A stretch of DNA of 64,000 nucleotides, taken from the NCBI GenBank assembly GCA_949317995.1, contig OX439043.1, positions 55,693,339 through 55,757,338 on the forward strand, given 5' to 3'. The notes below the pieces were generated by a model that was not told the DNA's origin, ran no database searches, and saw only the letters and a list, made by a program, of their open reading frames with translations. Positions 10,916 to 23,110 of this stretch are shown piece by piece (position 1 is the first letter of the stretch; each line of letters starts with the position of its first letter). The translations under genes and the position numbers were made by a program. This DNA comes from Acholoe squamosa. Its lineage: Eukaryota > Annelida > Polychaeta > Phyllodocida > Polynoidae.

Positions 10916-11360
10916 TGACCCATCCTAACAAAGTAGTACTGACGTCGCACATTTAGAAGCCAAGATATGGCCCTTTCAAGTGGTATAGTGCCAAAAATAT
11001 CAGATTTCTTAAAATTATATTTTAGCATTTTTCAGAATCCTTGCTTACTAAACTGAATTTAAGCCCCAAATGCCCAAAAGACATATTAGCTCTAGTTTTC
11101 ATGATTATTTAGAATTACATGGGCTTTATATAGGATTCATAAAATATTATTAATATGTCAATTATCTCAGTTTAATCAATTTTTGATCGGTCTGACTAAA
11201 TTGACTGGAAGAAGATCTGTAGACGACCAACTCGTTCAAATAATATTATGCAAGTGTTATATACCAAATGAAAGCTCTTGATGAGCTGTAAATGAATATA
11301 TGCCAATAACTAAACATTTTTGTATGTGCGACTTCCGAACCGTTTTGTAAGGATGGGTCA
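10916..11360. mobile_element. MITE with TGACCCATCC termini
   Basis: A 445-bp element has inverted ends: TGACCCATCCTAACAAA on the left (from 10916) and, opposite strand, TGACCCATCCTTACAAAA on the right (to 11360). A second inverted block GTCGCACAT follows about 20 bp inside each end. Flanks are low-complexity (TG)n and (TA)n, so a target duplication cannot be read. The minus-strand reading frame that begins inside it and continues to 11761 is probably chance. Confidence 0.75.
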
Positions 11361-13788
11361 TATATATGAGCTTTTCCTGTATGAAAAACTGTCAAAGCTA
11401 AACCTGAGCTGCTGTCATATATATGAATAGTGTATCCTGTGATAAAAGCACTTAGATTATCCAGTCTTGGCACCCAAAATCGTTCTGAAATGTGATGACC
11501 GTGGTATAAGAACAGAATAAATGATATTGGAACCACTATACATGGTAACAAGCTAATGTCACCCCCTTTCCACTTGAACGTGTGTATTCGTAAGTTGTTT
11601 GGTCTCTCATAGTATTTACCTATGGTAGACATCCTCCAGTAAAGATCGATGAATGTTAAAATAATGCCCATGTTCTTGGATATCACTGATACTAAGCGTG
11701 CATCTATCCTGGCTATAGAATTCATTGATAATTTGAAACACTGTAAGCTTAAGCATAGCATAAGTGAATATGAGGAACAATTATAATCAACATTCTGGAT
11801 GCCCTAATACATGTGTAAAATGTATATATCATACAACAGAAAAAGTATGCACTATTACCAATGTTAGTTTGAAAAGTATAATGGACGTCACATTACACAT
11901 TTACCTAATGATTATGAGTGCAACACCATTATTTATTCAATCCAGTATAGCTAACATGCAGACAGTGTAGAACAATGCAATGAGACAGCTTTATGGCTTG
12001 GGCCTTACCTCTGGGTCCCACAATCATTTAGCTGAATGCGGTTCCTCATTTCCCAGGAGAATAAATTGTCAGACTAATGGCTGCCGCTTCACCATTTTAT
12101 GCAAATGATGAATAGTAAATTGAATGAGTAGTCTAGTTGAATTTACCACTCGTTTCTAATGCTTCATAATGCAGAGTAAAGGCCATGTCTACTGTTGGCA
12201 GTGTTATGTCGTTTTGAAACGCAACTTTAAAGTTGTACTCATCACAAATCGTATCTCTTGAAAGGGCAATGTTTATTCACAATATAGAATTCGAATCATT
12301 TTTGAGATGTCGATCATTAATGACAAAAGTGGAATGATATACACCATCATTCAGCTAAACACATTTTCTTCAATATGATAAATATTACACTTCATAGTGC
12401 CTCAGGGTATAGCTAGCTAGCAAACCTATTCATATTTTTCTTTTGCTTAGATGGATGCATACACCAACCATAGGCCTAGTACTATTTTGTTGTGACGAAA
12501 CTTTTATTGTAAACCACTTATGCCATATTGCCGCCAATAGTCTGACATAGCCTTCAGCTGATGGAAATGACTTGACTGCACGCCATTTTGCCGACGTCAA
12601 CGCCGTATATGATTACACTAGTCAATACTTCTGTCTGTCTGAAAATAGCCAGTATGGCCAACATGAACTAAATAGTCCACAGCCCCCAGTCTACTGAGTG
12701 TAGCCAACAATTCATAGCGGGGGTGTTTACAGTGCCAGAGGGCTGTTTCAAAAGGAGAAGGAAATAACGATCAATCTTTGTGGCATATGAGTGATCCTTA
12801 TGACTGGTCTTTTCCAAGTGTTTCACAAACATCACTTGTAATAATTGACATATGTTACTCATAATGTTGAACTCTTAGAAACAGCAGAACAGTACATTGC
12901 CGATGGCCCTTATACAAAACAGGTACTTAGTCAAAACATGACGATTGACAAATGGTACAGCATATATGACGAGGCCTACCGGCCTTACAACAGGGGGTGT
13001 TAATTCGCTTTTATTCGTCAAACGATTTGGGATATCAGCTCAATGTATGTATTTGGGTCCAAAAACATGGGAAATCACAAAAATAATTTTTGAACCCCCT
13101 GCCCATATAGTGAAAATACAGCCAAAATTCAGACTTTATGCTTCCAAATAAAGCATGTTCATGGATTCATAAAAGCGGTCAGAAACATTCATCTAACGTC
13201 AGACTTGCTAAAATACCGATAAATCAGCTAATTGGCAGGTATTTGCTCATATACAGCGCATTGCCTATGCTGCCGTAAGACATCAGGATGAGATTAAATT
13301 AGGCAAAGTAGACCCTTCTTACATGCCCCCTGTTCATTTTAAACACCCCCTCCCCCTGGGGACCCCCCTCCCCCATGTCCCATGCATTGTTAGAATATAC
13401 AGTGTATACATGTGATGTATAGATCTGTGCCTTATTCCCAGTGTCTTTGAATGTGAATATAGGGCTTTGAACTACCTTAGCCTCTCCAAAAGTACATTAT
13501 CTTCTGATAGAAAGTAGAGAGGACCACCCTTAGATCGCCCATTTGGGAGCCTATCTTTTTGGGGAGGTCCTTACATGAAATTTTCATCAATATCTGGTGT
13601 ATACTTATAAGCTTACGCCCAACATCTACTAGAATGCAGTTGGAATTCAGTTTCGGGATGAACAGGGCAGACATGGGGCCAGGGGTGGGGGCAATATCAA
13701 CAGCTGGCAAAAGGCTATCGAGAAGTTATTTCTGTTTGGCTCAACATGTACTATCTACTGAAGATTTTGACTATGACTATCACAGCTG
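11361..13788. other. Gene-free interval
   Basis: Contains the partner (about 12500-12650) of the dispersed repeat at 4030-4190, a TAGGCCTA at 12471-12478, and a C-rich tract at 13320-13380. No gene or RNA was recognised. Confidence 0.5.
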
Positions 13789-14043
13789 CCCGGTTAGCTC
13801 AGTAGGAAGACCACTGGACTATTGATCCAAAGGTTGATGGATCTAGTCTGAACAGGTTTTTCCATGCCCACACTATAAGGAATGGAATAAAAGGATTTTT
13901 CATGCTTTGGATTTTTCGTTTCTTTTATTTTCAAGTATAATGGGATTGATAGAGACATATATATAGGAACATTGGTAATGCTATAAGAGAATGGGAAGAG
14001 TAGCCATCACATGCTCAGACTAGATCCATCAACCTTTGGATCA
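13789..14043 (+). mobile_element. tRNA-headed SINE pair in inverted arrangement
   Basis: GCCCGGTTAGCTCAGTAGGA at 13789 is a canonical tRNA 5' end with A box, followed by an anticodon-arm-like TGGACTATTGATCCA. The B-box region is degraded, so this is not a functional tRNA gene. It resembles a lysine-type tRNA-derived SINE head. A 27-bp part of the arm (13823-13849) recurs as a perfect inverted copy at 14017-14043, about 170 bp away, suggesting two SINE fragments tail to tail or a foldback rearrangement. Confidence 0.55.
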
Positions 14044-15496
14044 TATAGTGAAACGGGCTAGCCCACGTGGGCCCCAGCTGGCTGCCCTGACATTTACCAG
14101 CTTTGACCAATCTAGGCCAGCCCACAAAGCTCGTAGGAATCCCATCTGGGGCCCATGTGGTCGTGCTGGCTGGATAATTCATGATGTCTTTGTGGTGGTA
14201 AATGACTATAGAAATGACAAGTGGAACGCCTTTCTTAAACGTGTGTCTATTAACACAATTTTAGCAGCATGGTTATGATTTGTTGGCTCTCTTCTGTTTG
14301 TTAAGAAACAGACATTTCTGTCCATTGCAGGTACACTTATTTGAATGTAGCTATACCTGTTACAGTGATGTGTGCCAAGCTCATACATACAATACTTGAA
14401 TCTTACTACAAGTAAATGCGTTTTTCCTAAAGGTGCTTGACTAAAGGCATTATATTTCAGTTGGCTACTATAGACAAGTGTGAGCCTTCTGTAAAGACAC
14501 ATACCATAATACTCTTGCCACGCCCACCATCAACCATAATTGATGTATCATTTCCCAATTCACAGCACAAACGCCCATCACATCGCCCTTTACATTGCAT
14601 CCTATGGATGCACTCAGAGCAGTGTCAGGATAGCATGTCTCTAACTGCCATTTGTAGAGCTCACCAGGATTGAGTACACCCTATAGTGAATGATGGATTA
14701 AGAATTGTAGCCACTTAACAAGATGGATTCCTGCCAGCCTCACCATCCACAAAGCCTTCCTCACTCTGCTGTCTATAGACCATGCAACTCCCTGTCCCAT
14801 TGTTCGTCCCCCTACCCATTCACTTAGGGCCCCATTAGCTCTAATCCACCTCACTACCTTAGATATACACATCTTCTCCTACTCACTGCTTGCTTTAATC
14901 CTTTTCTCTGCCCTTTTCAAATGGGGAAACTCTGAAACTGGATACCCATGGGACACAAATCCTTACATTAAAAACATCGACAATGTCCCTGTTCGATTTA
15001 CAACACCCATCTTATTCGCTTTGAGCTGAATAGCCTCTGAGAGGACAGAGCGGTAGCTGGGGTCAGTTCCTTCCGGCTAGCAGCTTTCTTCCGCCCAAAC
15101 TGCCACCGTGACCCCCAGTCCTATCCCTCTAGGCCCTTTCTGCAACATCCGGGCTTTGTCGAGAGGCCATACACCAACCACTGCCCTCCATTACCCACAA
15201 TTCACTCGCACTAATGACATCACTTCCGCTATTGGGCAGTGCCGCTTTCAGCCTGAAGATGGGGCTATTGTTATGTCCGCTGCTGTTGGTGTTCCCTATA
15301 ACCTGCCCTAATCCAGTCAATGTGCATGCTGTTCTGTGTGTTTGAGGGGGGGGGTAAGATGTGATGGCGCTGGGGTAAAGTAGAACAGGTTTGCCTATCA
15401 CTGACTGGGAAGTTACTTGTTTCTACCTAAGAAAACTAGAGAACGTTAATCAGATGATTGACAAGTGGGAAAGGAGAGACAAGTAGAGTGGCAGGC

Positions 15497-15498
<2 letters not shown>
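14044..15498. other. Gene-free interval
   Basis: No gene supported. A modestly GC-rich patch (15040-15310) contains TGACATCAC and open frames on both strands without recognisable domains. A G run lies at about 15345. Confidence 0.4.
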
Positions 15499-15543
<45 letters not shown>

Positions 15544-15612
15544 CAGACAGACAGAGACAGACAGAGACATACAGACAGACAAAGGCAAAGACAGACAGAC
15601 AGATCTATAGAC
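15499..15612. repeat. (AG)n microsatellite followed by (GACA)n
   Basis: About 22 AG dinucleotides (15499-15542) grade into imperfect GACA repeats to about 15612. Simple-sequence DNA. Confidence 0.95.
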
Positions 15613-17258
15613 AGATGGTGAGAAAACCTGTTCCTGTTGTTATGAGGTAGGTAATCTGACTGGTACGTACGGTCAAACCAGCAAGGAGAATATCACTGCT
15701 GCTGACTGAAACAGGTTGTCCCATGGCGTGGATCAGGCCATCGCCCCAATCTTAATCCCAGCTTATTCAGCACATCGGCCTGTATACATGATAATAAGGG
15801 GTGTTCACCTTTGACCACAAATGATGACACTCTATTAACACTTATTGTGCATTACCAGGGTTTCTCTATGAGTTGCTAAGTCCTTTCCTCTAACATCTCC
15901 TTCATTTATACTGTTAATCGAAACATTTTCCACCCCCTACTTACCTCCTCAATGGTTCCTAAACCCGTTACTCAAGCAAATCGACTCCCAGTTCATTGAT
16001 ATCCATAGTTCATCTTTAGATATCACAGGTCCTTTCTTGAATACTCAGGATGCATACCATAGCGCCTAAACCCCTTAGTCATCCTACATGACCATTCTAC
16101 CCAACCCACCACCCAGTTCCGATATTTCCAAGCTCCCAATGGAACAATTTCTCTGCTACCACGAGGTTGCTTAATATGCCAGAGTGGATTTCCAGGGAAT
16201 GATCTGGGCAGGGAAGGGAGCAATAGGTGGGGCTCTAAGTAATATCTTGTCGGACACGAATACAAATGGACTCTAGGTCTGTGAGTTCCCCATATGTAGA
16301 ATCAACGGTTGATTGCACCCAGGCGTGAGTGTTTTCCCCTACCTTACTGAGCATATTGTTGATGAGCAGCTCTCCCTTCCCTTTTCACTCCTTTGTCTGT
16401 TTTGCTTCTCTACCAAGAGCTGCTTGTCGCATTTTCTGAACGGGTTGCGTCCATTTCTACATTTTTAGCCACATGATTTCCCCACTTTGACTGTTCTCTC
16501 TAACATAGGGCTGTTTTGCCTAATAGCTTTTGAATTATTATGTTCTGAAGGTGCTCAATTCTCAGTTACTCTGTCTGACAAAGTATTTTATCCTTGCTTG
16601 ACTCAAGATTACTTCACGTGATGACCTTCAATATTCATGTCATTTCCATCAGTGGCTCAATATCTCAAAATTAATACCATTGATATATTTTTTTTAGTTT
16701 ATGATTACATCTGAGCAGCTGGAATATCGATTGACTACTTAGGGACTGTCTTCTTTGCAGGCGGTTCCACTTTCTTCAATCCAGGACCTGTTGTCAATAG
16801 AATAAAGTGATTAAATAAGGGGACAAAAGGGGAGTGGACAAGAAAAGGCATTCCCATTATCTCTCAAAGTACAAAACACGTTCGTCCATAGAACTGTAAT
16901 GAATTGAGACCCATCACCATGGAGATCATGGCTCGACGCTTCAGGGCATCCTTGTCTTCCTCTTGAGTGGCAGGCACGCACCTTTGAGCAACACCAAAAG
17001 TCTCCTACAAATCGATATCTAGAGACTGCCAAATTGTTGAGTATAACTAGATATCAAATGTGGTTAGAAAAGTATTAATTTGTTAATAAAGCTTCGCATT
17101 TCTTTTGAGTGTTACTTAACTGAAATCTATTTCCATGCTATTGAAGTGAAACACAAGCACACTATTTCCATTTCGAAGGAGGCAAAGCAGGATTATCTGA
17201 ATGTGTCAGTCACCTACTGTTAGGTGCAACGGGCATCTACAACTACATTAAGAGATAT
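15613..17258. other. Gene-free interval
   Basis: No supported feature. A donor-like GAGGTAAGT on the minus strand at about 15940 stands alone without an associated exon. Confidence 0.45.
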
Positions 17259-17886
17259 GTAAACAGGTGAGGGGAAAGGGTCCTCCGAGGCAAAATTTGA
17301 TATTTAAAATTGAAGTGATTGGCTTTAAAATGAGGTATAACACTTGCTGATAGCCCTATTGGTCTTGGAGATATTGCTTCGCGAAAATGCAATGACGTAA
17401 CTGTATCAATACAGCCAATAAGCTCTAGCGTTCATTGTTTTGATTGAATCAGGCATCTAATTAGCATAATCATTTAAATAATCAATCAAAAATGAGCAAA
17501 CCTTTCCATACATTTGGACATAGCTTTGGATCAAGAAATGGTATTTTATGCTTTTTTCAGCATATGAATCTCCACAAATCATTCTATCGATTGACATTAT
17601 TATTTTATTTTTTTGGAACGTAATTTTGGTCGCCATGACAACACATTTATCTGAGAACCCTTATTAGGGCCTTGTTTTGGATACAAAATGTTCCATTTAT
17701 GTTCCAAATCGACAGGAAGTGTCAGAAAATAGAATGTTTTTGAGAAAATCATCTTTTTCTCCGTAAAAAGGTACATAACAGTAATGTTTGGCCTATTTTT
17801 CACATTATTAGCCTTTTTAGCTCCCCTAGTGGCCAAACTAAGTACTAAAATTCCCGCAGGGAGGGCCCTTTCCCCTCATCTGCCCA
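17259..17886 (+). mobile_element. MITE family M1, reference copy
   Basis: Inverted termini are TGAGGGGAAAGGGTCCTCC (left, from 17268) and, opposite strand, TGAGGGGAAAGGGCCCTCC (right, ending 17878). Weaker matching extends outward over GTRRRCAGR, giving an element of about 620 bp. It is AT-rich and non-coding. The left half matches 205-519 and 1060-1392 inverted; the right half matches 765-1060 inverted and 53900-54320 direct. The right end is immediately followed by an (ATG)n tract. Four copies in one window suggest high copy number genome-wide. Confidence 0.75.
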
Positions 17887-17904
17887 CAATTATAATCGAT
17901 GTGG

Positions 17905-17905
<1 letters not shown>

Positions 17906-17980
<75 letters not shown>

Positions 17981-17981
17981 A
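17906..17981. repeat. (ATG)n microsatellite
   Basis: About 25 uninterrupted GAT/ATG trinucleotides directly after an M1 element. The poly-Met or poly-Ser translations are artefacts of the repeat. Confidence 0.97.
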
Positions 17982-17984
17982 TTA

Positions 17985-18160
17985 ACCGACTTCTCCCAAC
18001 TAGGTACCTTCTCAAATCCCCCTTTTTTAGCACCATACTTAAATGACCACTTGTGAGCAACAAACGGGACAAGTTATAGCTACATGAAAAGAAAGGACTG
18101 GAAATGAGGGCATTTTCAGCCAGCTCTTCCTTTTACTATAGGAGCAACACCCTCCTGTTT
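17985..18160 (+). repeat. Fragment of the minisatellite-ended element
   Basis: About 170 bp nearly collinear with 2075-2245 (shared CTCCCAACTAGGTACC, AATGACCACTTGTGAG, AGCTACATGAAAAGAAAGGA), ending at GGAGCAACACCCTCCTG. The minisatellite that follows at 2246 is missing here, which places a boundary between the element core and its repeat ends. Confidence 0.8.
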
Positions 18161-18339
18161 TGTCGAATCTGTGGCTGGGGAGTGGCGCTTGCATGACGTG
18201 AATGAAATTTAACTTATGAAATGCTGATCCTTGAAAAAGAGGCCAACAGATTTGAAATATTTTGAGCTTTTGTGTATATAGCTAGAAGAAACATGCTATA
18301 ACTACTGATGACTAAACGACCTTGTAACATCCAAGGTTA

Positions 18340-18640
18340 GAAACCAGAGTCTAAAGTGACTGATCTGTGAGCGGATGTTGAAAAGACGACCACTGAAGGG
18401 TGAAATGCTGGTTGTGACAGTCCGATGGAGCATGTCTAACCAAGCTGGCGTTGGGGTGACTGGGGCCACCCTTATCTCCAGCCCAACCTTTGGGCAAGGA
18501 GACATGGGATGACGGGATGTAGACAGTGGTGTGACTAAGAGTTGGTGATGGTGGTAAAAGGGATAGCCCTGAATGGAAATGGACTGCTGAATCTCAAAGA
18601 AACTACACCTTGGCCAGGAAGTCTGATTGAGAAGAGGACA
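18340..18640. repeat. Dispersed repeat R1, copy 1
   Basis: Shares CCCTTATCTCCAGCCCA and a downstream GGCCAGGAAGTCTGATTGAG block, in the same order and spacing, with 39840-40170, and more weakly with 23925-24290. The common arrangement indicates one family of about 300 bp of unknown type. Confidence 0.6.
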
Positions 18641-19270
18641 CCTTACCAATGACCTTTGAGAGTAAATGGGAAAAGGAATTCACTCATTGGTTTGTATTGA
18701 GAGCCAGCTGTCTATATGTGATCAGTGTGCGGTGTGCTCCTTTGTCAGATAGATGCGTCTCAGATCATGAGTCATCCGGACCCAGGGCCTAGTCAATGTT
18801 GTCGCCTAGCAGGCTTAGAAAACCAAGTCATGCTCATGACGTTTCTACAAATACTATGATTTAGGGTTGCTTTATTCAATCAATTCCTCATGCTGTAGGC
18901 CCAATCATAAATATAAATTTGATTGCAGCCGTGTACAGACGATTAGGCCTTACCAGCCTAATGGTAAATTAGCCTACAATCCTACAGGCTCTTTTCCACA
19001 TGGGATGATTGCAATTACTACACATTATATACAAAATACACATTCTTATTTCACCGAAGTCATTGTTAACATTGTATGTATTAAGAAAACAGAGCAAATT
19101 AGATGTAATGAATACAGGAATTACGTTTTAAAACAGCTTATTGCAATATAACTTTCAAACCTTGTAAACATGCAAAGATTAATGTTAACCAATGTTTGAT
19201 AATTATTATAATCAAAACTGCATAAACACTATGATATCACTTGTAGTATATAAAAATATAAATGTTCCTT
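18641..19270. other. Gene-free interval upstream of the first splice-like site
   Basis: AT-rich, no feature recognised. Confidence 0.45.
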
Positions 19271-19347
19271 TTTTAATCCACAGGTGAGTGAATATCTCGA
19301 GTCGTGCAGTTCATCTGGTGTTCGTGAATCTAAGCTGTCAGGTAAAA
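19271..19347 (+). promoter_or_regulatory. Candidate recursive splice site 1 with 58-nt downstream exon
   Basis: A pyrimidine-rich tract (TTCCTTTTTTAATCCACAG) ends in an acceptor AG at 19283, immediately followed by GTGAGT, so the acceptor and a near-consensus donor are fused (CAG|GTGAGT). Fifty-eight nucleotides downstream a second donor, TCAG|GTAAAAG, occurs at 19341/19342. This is the layout of recursive-splicing sites and their associated RS-exon in long introns. Of three frames through the 58-nt segment, two stop at once; the third is open (VSEYLESCSSSGVRESKLS). The alternative is an ordinary 58-nt cassette exon that happens to begin GTGAGT. Confidence 0.45.
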
Positions 19348-19839
19348 GCTGACACTTGGTTACTAAAAGAAATAGACAGGCTACCACTCTACTACTGTTA
19401 AACTGGTGACATGTTCATACATGAAAGAAGTTACGCCATGTATAAGAGTCAACTAACAATATTGAAACTCTTACAATGTGATTATTGACAACTTTCAACT
19501 CTAAGTTCTAAAACAAGAATTTACACTGCGTCCGGCCGGCTACACTACCAACAAGCCCTCCCACGAACATAAAGGAAATAAATATGGTAGTGTTGAGAAG
19601 AAATAGGCACAGTGCCATCATGGGACTTGGGACAAACTGTGGACAGCTACTGATAAGACCTGACCACTCAGTCATGGTGTAAGTCATTTGTTCTGTTACT
19701 GTCTGTAGACCCCCTAGAGCTGAGCCAGAGGCTGTACTAAGCTATCCTGACAAGAGTGAACCACTAAGCTTATTTCAAACCTTTGTTAAGGAAAGCACCT
19801 ATCTCAAATATAGTATTTTAATGTTGTTAAAATGTGAAA
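19348..19839. other. Gene-free interval
   Basis: No feature recognised between the splice-like site and the LINE fragment. Confidence 0.4.
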
Positions 19840-20965
19840 TTCTGGCAAAATGAATATAGGAGTAGAACAAAGGATTCCAGTGTCACTGGTAACACAGATG
19901 TCGATCAGCCTTGTGGAGGCGAGAGTTAAGAAAATTGGGAATTGTGACATATGATTGTTCAAGCTTACTATCAATAATGAAAAAACAAAGTTGTTATGGT
20001 GTGCAAGTGATTTACTTAATGCCAGACACAATTTGAGTATAATGAGTGCTGAACTGGATGGTAAGGGCCTTGAAGTGGTTGATGAATTCAATTACCTTGG
20101 TGTTATCATTGATCGTGGTCTTAATTTTCGGAGAAACAACGAAAAAATAATATCTAGTTTCCGCCACAAGATGTACCAATTAAGACAGTTAAGGAAATTT
20201 GTCGATAATAAGCTGTGTCTGACTTTATACAAACAAATGGTTCTACCTGTGCTGGAACATGCAAGCTTTCTACATGAAAGTGGTCCAAAATCCAGTGTTG
20301 GCCGCTTACAACTTATGCAGAATCATTGCCTACAGTTATGTCTTCGAATCTTTAATACTCGGGATATATATCTATATACGATCTCCATGTTAGAACTTAC
20401 ATGAAAATGCTAAAGGTTAGACGTGATAAGAACTTATTATCTATGATGTATGATGTTTCTTGTGATCCAAACTGTGTCAAACTCCCTGCCAGGAACTTGC
20501 GCGGCAATGTTAAAAAACAGTTAAAGGTATCCAGATCTAGGTGTTTGACGTATGATAAGTCACCACTGTACAGGGGATGTGTCCTTTGGGACAAATTGGA
20601 TGCAAATACTCAGCAGATAGGCAGTAAGAAAGAATTCATGAACAAAATCTGAATGTATTTGGTGTATAACCGTCACTTGATAGACTACGCAATTATTTTT
20701 GAAAGATGTAATATACATGCTGCCTGCGGATAATCGACTTGTGCAAATCATGGTGATACATACAGCCCCTAAGAGGCTTTAGTTATGTCTTTAGTAATAT
20801 CGTAATGATCTACACCCAAAATGATGCCTGCCTGATGTAACTTTGTACAACCTGATTGAGCGCTACACTATTTCTTTCCTGTTGCCGTGTTTTGGCCGAT
20901 CTGAAAAACGTACATGTATGATTTCTGCCAATAAACTTGTTAAAACTCAAACTCAAACATATAAT
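19840..20965 (+). pseudogene. LINE reverse-transcriptase 3' fragment (LINE-A)
   Basis: A long frame at 19955-20404 continues in another frame at 20401-20652 after a small shift and stop. It shows the C-terminal part of a non-LTR reverse transcriptase: a KTKLLW motif, YLGVIID followed by LNF, a KQMVLPVLEHAS thumb-region motif, a LQLMQNHCLQLC block, and the terminal YRGCVLWDKL block. Palm motifs including the YxDD box lie upstream of the truncation and are absent. The 3' side has AATAAA near 20930 and a short AAACTCAAACTCAAAC tail. It resembles jockey/CR1-type LINEs; the clade is not certain. Nonfunctional. Confidence 0.85.
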
Positions 20966-21106
20966 TTCCTATAGAAGGGAAACACATAATATAACATTTC
21001 ATATCACTTGCCTGCCTTTACGTTTTTTATTCTTGCTGGGGAATTTATTACCTACTCGCCACATCTCATTTTATCGCTAGCCTTTTTTTTAAACATGGTG
21101 GATTTT

Positions 21107-21275
21107 TCTAATCAGGAATGTGGAGGGTGATTTAATTGGCATGCTCAACGTCGTGGCACAATGGTGTGGGAGTTGCTTTCATATGCAGAAGAAAAACAGC
21201 CGCAGGCAGTTAGTTTAGGAAAATCACCCTCAGCTAAGGCCGCTACATCACACACTGGCGCAAATGAAAAATACC
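21107..21275 (+). repeat. Dispersed repeat R2, copy 1 (partner 42990-43160)
   Basis: Shared ordered blocks with 42990-43160: AATCAGGAAT, TTAATTGGCA, TCAACGTCGTGGCAC, GTGGGAG.TGCTTTCATRTG, GGCAGTTAGTT. Type unknown. Confidence 0.65.
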
Positions 21276-21724
21276 TCCTCCCCCTCCCTGCCTCGAGCAG
21301 TCTAAGTCGTCTTGGCAGCACCCTGTTTTTCAGGAAGCAATCTATGATACTGTTCCCTCCATAAACACTGAAGTTAGGTGGTGGGAGTTGGTAGAGCACC
21401 AGAATGTTGGTATTCAGATTGCCTGTCACCTTCTAGTCTGTTGGATGTTTTGTTTCAATATCTTGAGTTTGAATTGTGGAGTGTATAGATCTAGCAGTCT
21501 TTCAGCCGTGGACACGTGCATGTTTTGTGATTTTCCTTTCAAGGAACTTATAATACTAGTGTGGGACATTCCCATGGGGGTTATACCATTCTCTATTAGG
21601 CACAAACCATTGATAGAGCAATATTACATCAAGAAAGAAGACAAGGATTCTAACAGATGAAATGTCTAGATCACAAATGCCTTTGCCTTTAGGTTCCTCT
21701 TGGAGCTGCTCAGGCTAGGACTTT

Positions 21725-23110
21725 CCCAGTGAGAGGAGCTCAAAGAGACATACTATACTGGCCGGCCACTTGCCTTCTCAGCCACACGAGCCAATCTGAT
21801 ATCCGTTTTTCTTCTGCCAGCAAATCCCTCTACTATAGGCAAGTAATTGGTTTATAGAAGGATGGTGGGAGCTGTAGGTGCAAGGAAGAGAACCAAAGCT
21901 AAAATAATGCATGGATGCATTTGTTTATGAAAATGTCTCCTGTTGTTGACAGTTTAGGTTGGGAGCATCTAAATGACATGAAGGGCAATATGGTATGATA
22001 TATATGAAGGGCAATATGGCAGCTACCAGTGGCTGATTAGGTGGTGCCATATAGGAATGATATGCTATCTGTAGAAGCCTACCCGCCATCCGCAATTATA
22101 CTGTGAGCTAGCAGCTATAACATCCTGATGCAGTCCCATCTGCTTTTCCTTGCTATTGCTAGCAAATGATGATTTATATCATTGAATGTATGCAGCCATT
22201 TAGCATACAGGAGATAATGGGATGTGATGTAATGATATGAAATAATTATAATCTCAGGAAGGTAGCTCAAAGCAATGGCATGCCAATTTGATATATTCTA
22301 TACCACATCAGCCTACTAGGAGTTAAATTAAATTTACCCTAAATTCACATATCTATTAACATGATCATCCACATCTCTATTCTCTGCCTGGTTCAACTCT
22401 ACCCTCATCACCAGACCTCTACTCTAACATCCACTCCACCATCAACACCTACTTTGCTGCTTCACGCCCATTTCAAAACAAAAACTTCCAAATCTCACCA
22501 CTAGCATTATTGAGTCTGGTTGGTTGCTATCTGGTTTGGAAGTGTGAAAGACAGATACAAGCCTATTAATTCTGAACAGCTGTCAGTGTCTGGTTGAACC
22601 TCTCAGCTCTATGGTGTGAACACCATCAGAATGGTGTCCAGAACGGGGCTGCTGGCCTTACGGCAGAGCTGGCCCCTACACTGGTAATGCTATTTGGGCC
22701 AAATAGGTATAACGAGAGTAAGAAATATATAGTTTCAGGTCATAATATCAGTCTCTACTAGAAATAGGTACCAGGAGGAACCCTGTGATTGCCCTGTTTA
22801 TTGTTGTTGTTATTTTGTTTTTGTTTTCTTAAGTGTTTGTTAGGCAAAGGTGAACATAGAACGAGTGCATGTGCCCTACCTGCCAGCTGGGCCCCTTCCT
22901 GTAATGTTCCGTATTTTGCAGGATACAATATTCAACAATCCCCAGCCCACCCAGGCCATCTTCCTCTTGGGTCACTTTCAGCATGACCACTTACGGCTAA
23001 TCAGGGTATGTGCACCTTCTATTAGGCCAATTTGGTCCACCATAGTTGATGTCACGTAGTCCATTACCTACCTGGTATACTGCTTATTGGGGACACACAG
23101 GGCCCATGAC
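21725..23110 (+). repeat. Large dispersed unit U, copy C
   Basis: Begins with GAGGAGCTCAAAGAGACATA and GAGCCAATCTGATATCC, as at 28715 and (less well) 54380. It continues with a GGCTGATTAGGTGGTGCCATATA-like block matching about 29135. It ends with a block near 22950-23100 (CATGACCACTT, TATTAGGCCAATTTGGT, CACGTAGTCCATTACCTAC) matching 30290-30420, 36100-36210 and 56465-56540. The order is preserved across copies, so this is one multi-kilobase repeated unit with much divergence. No coding content recognised. Confidence 0.6.

Noticed and set aside
11246..11761. 171-codon minus-strand frame
   Set aside because: It starts outside and ends inside a MITE, has no recognisable domain or splice context, and shows no family resemblance.
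13789..13860. Functional tRNA gene
   Set aside because: The A box is good but the B box and acceptor/T stems are degraded; a SINE head is more likely.
15935..15950. Minus-strand donor-like GAGGTAAGT
   Set aside because: Isolated; no acceptor, exon or coding frame nearby.
17784..18072. Poly-Met and poly-Ser frames
   Set aside because: Direct translation of the (ATG)n microsatellite.
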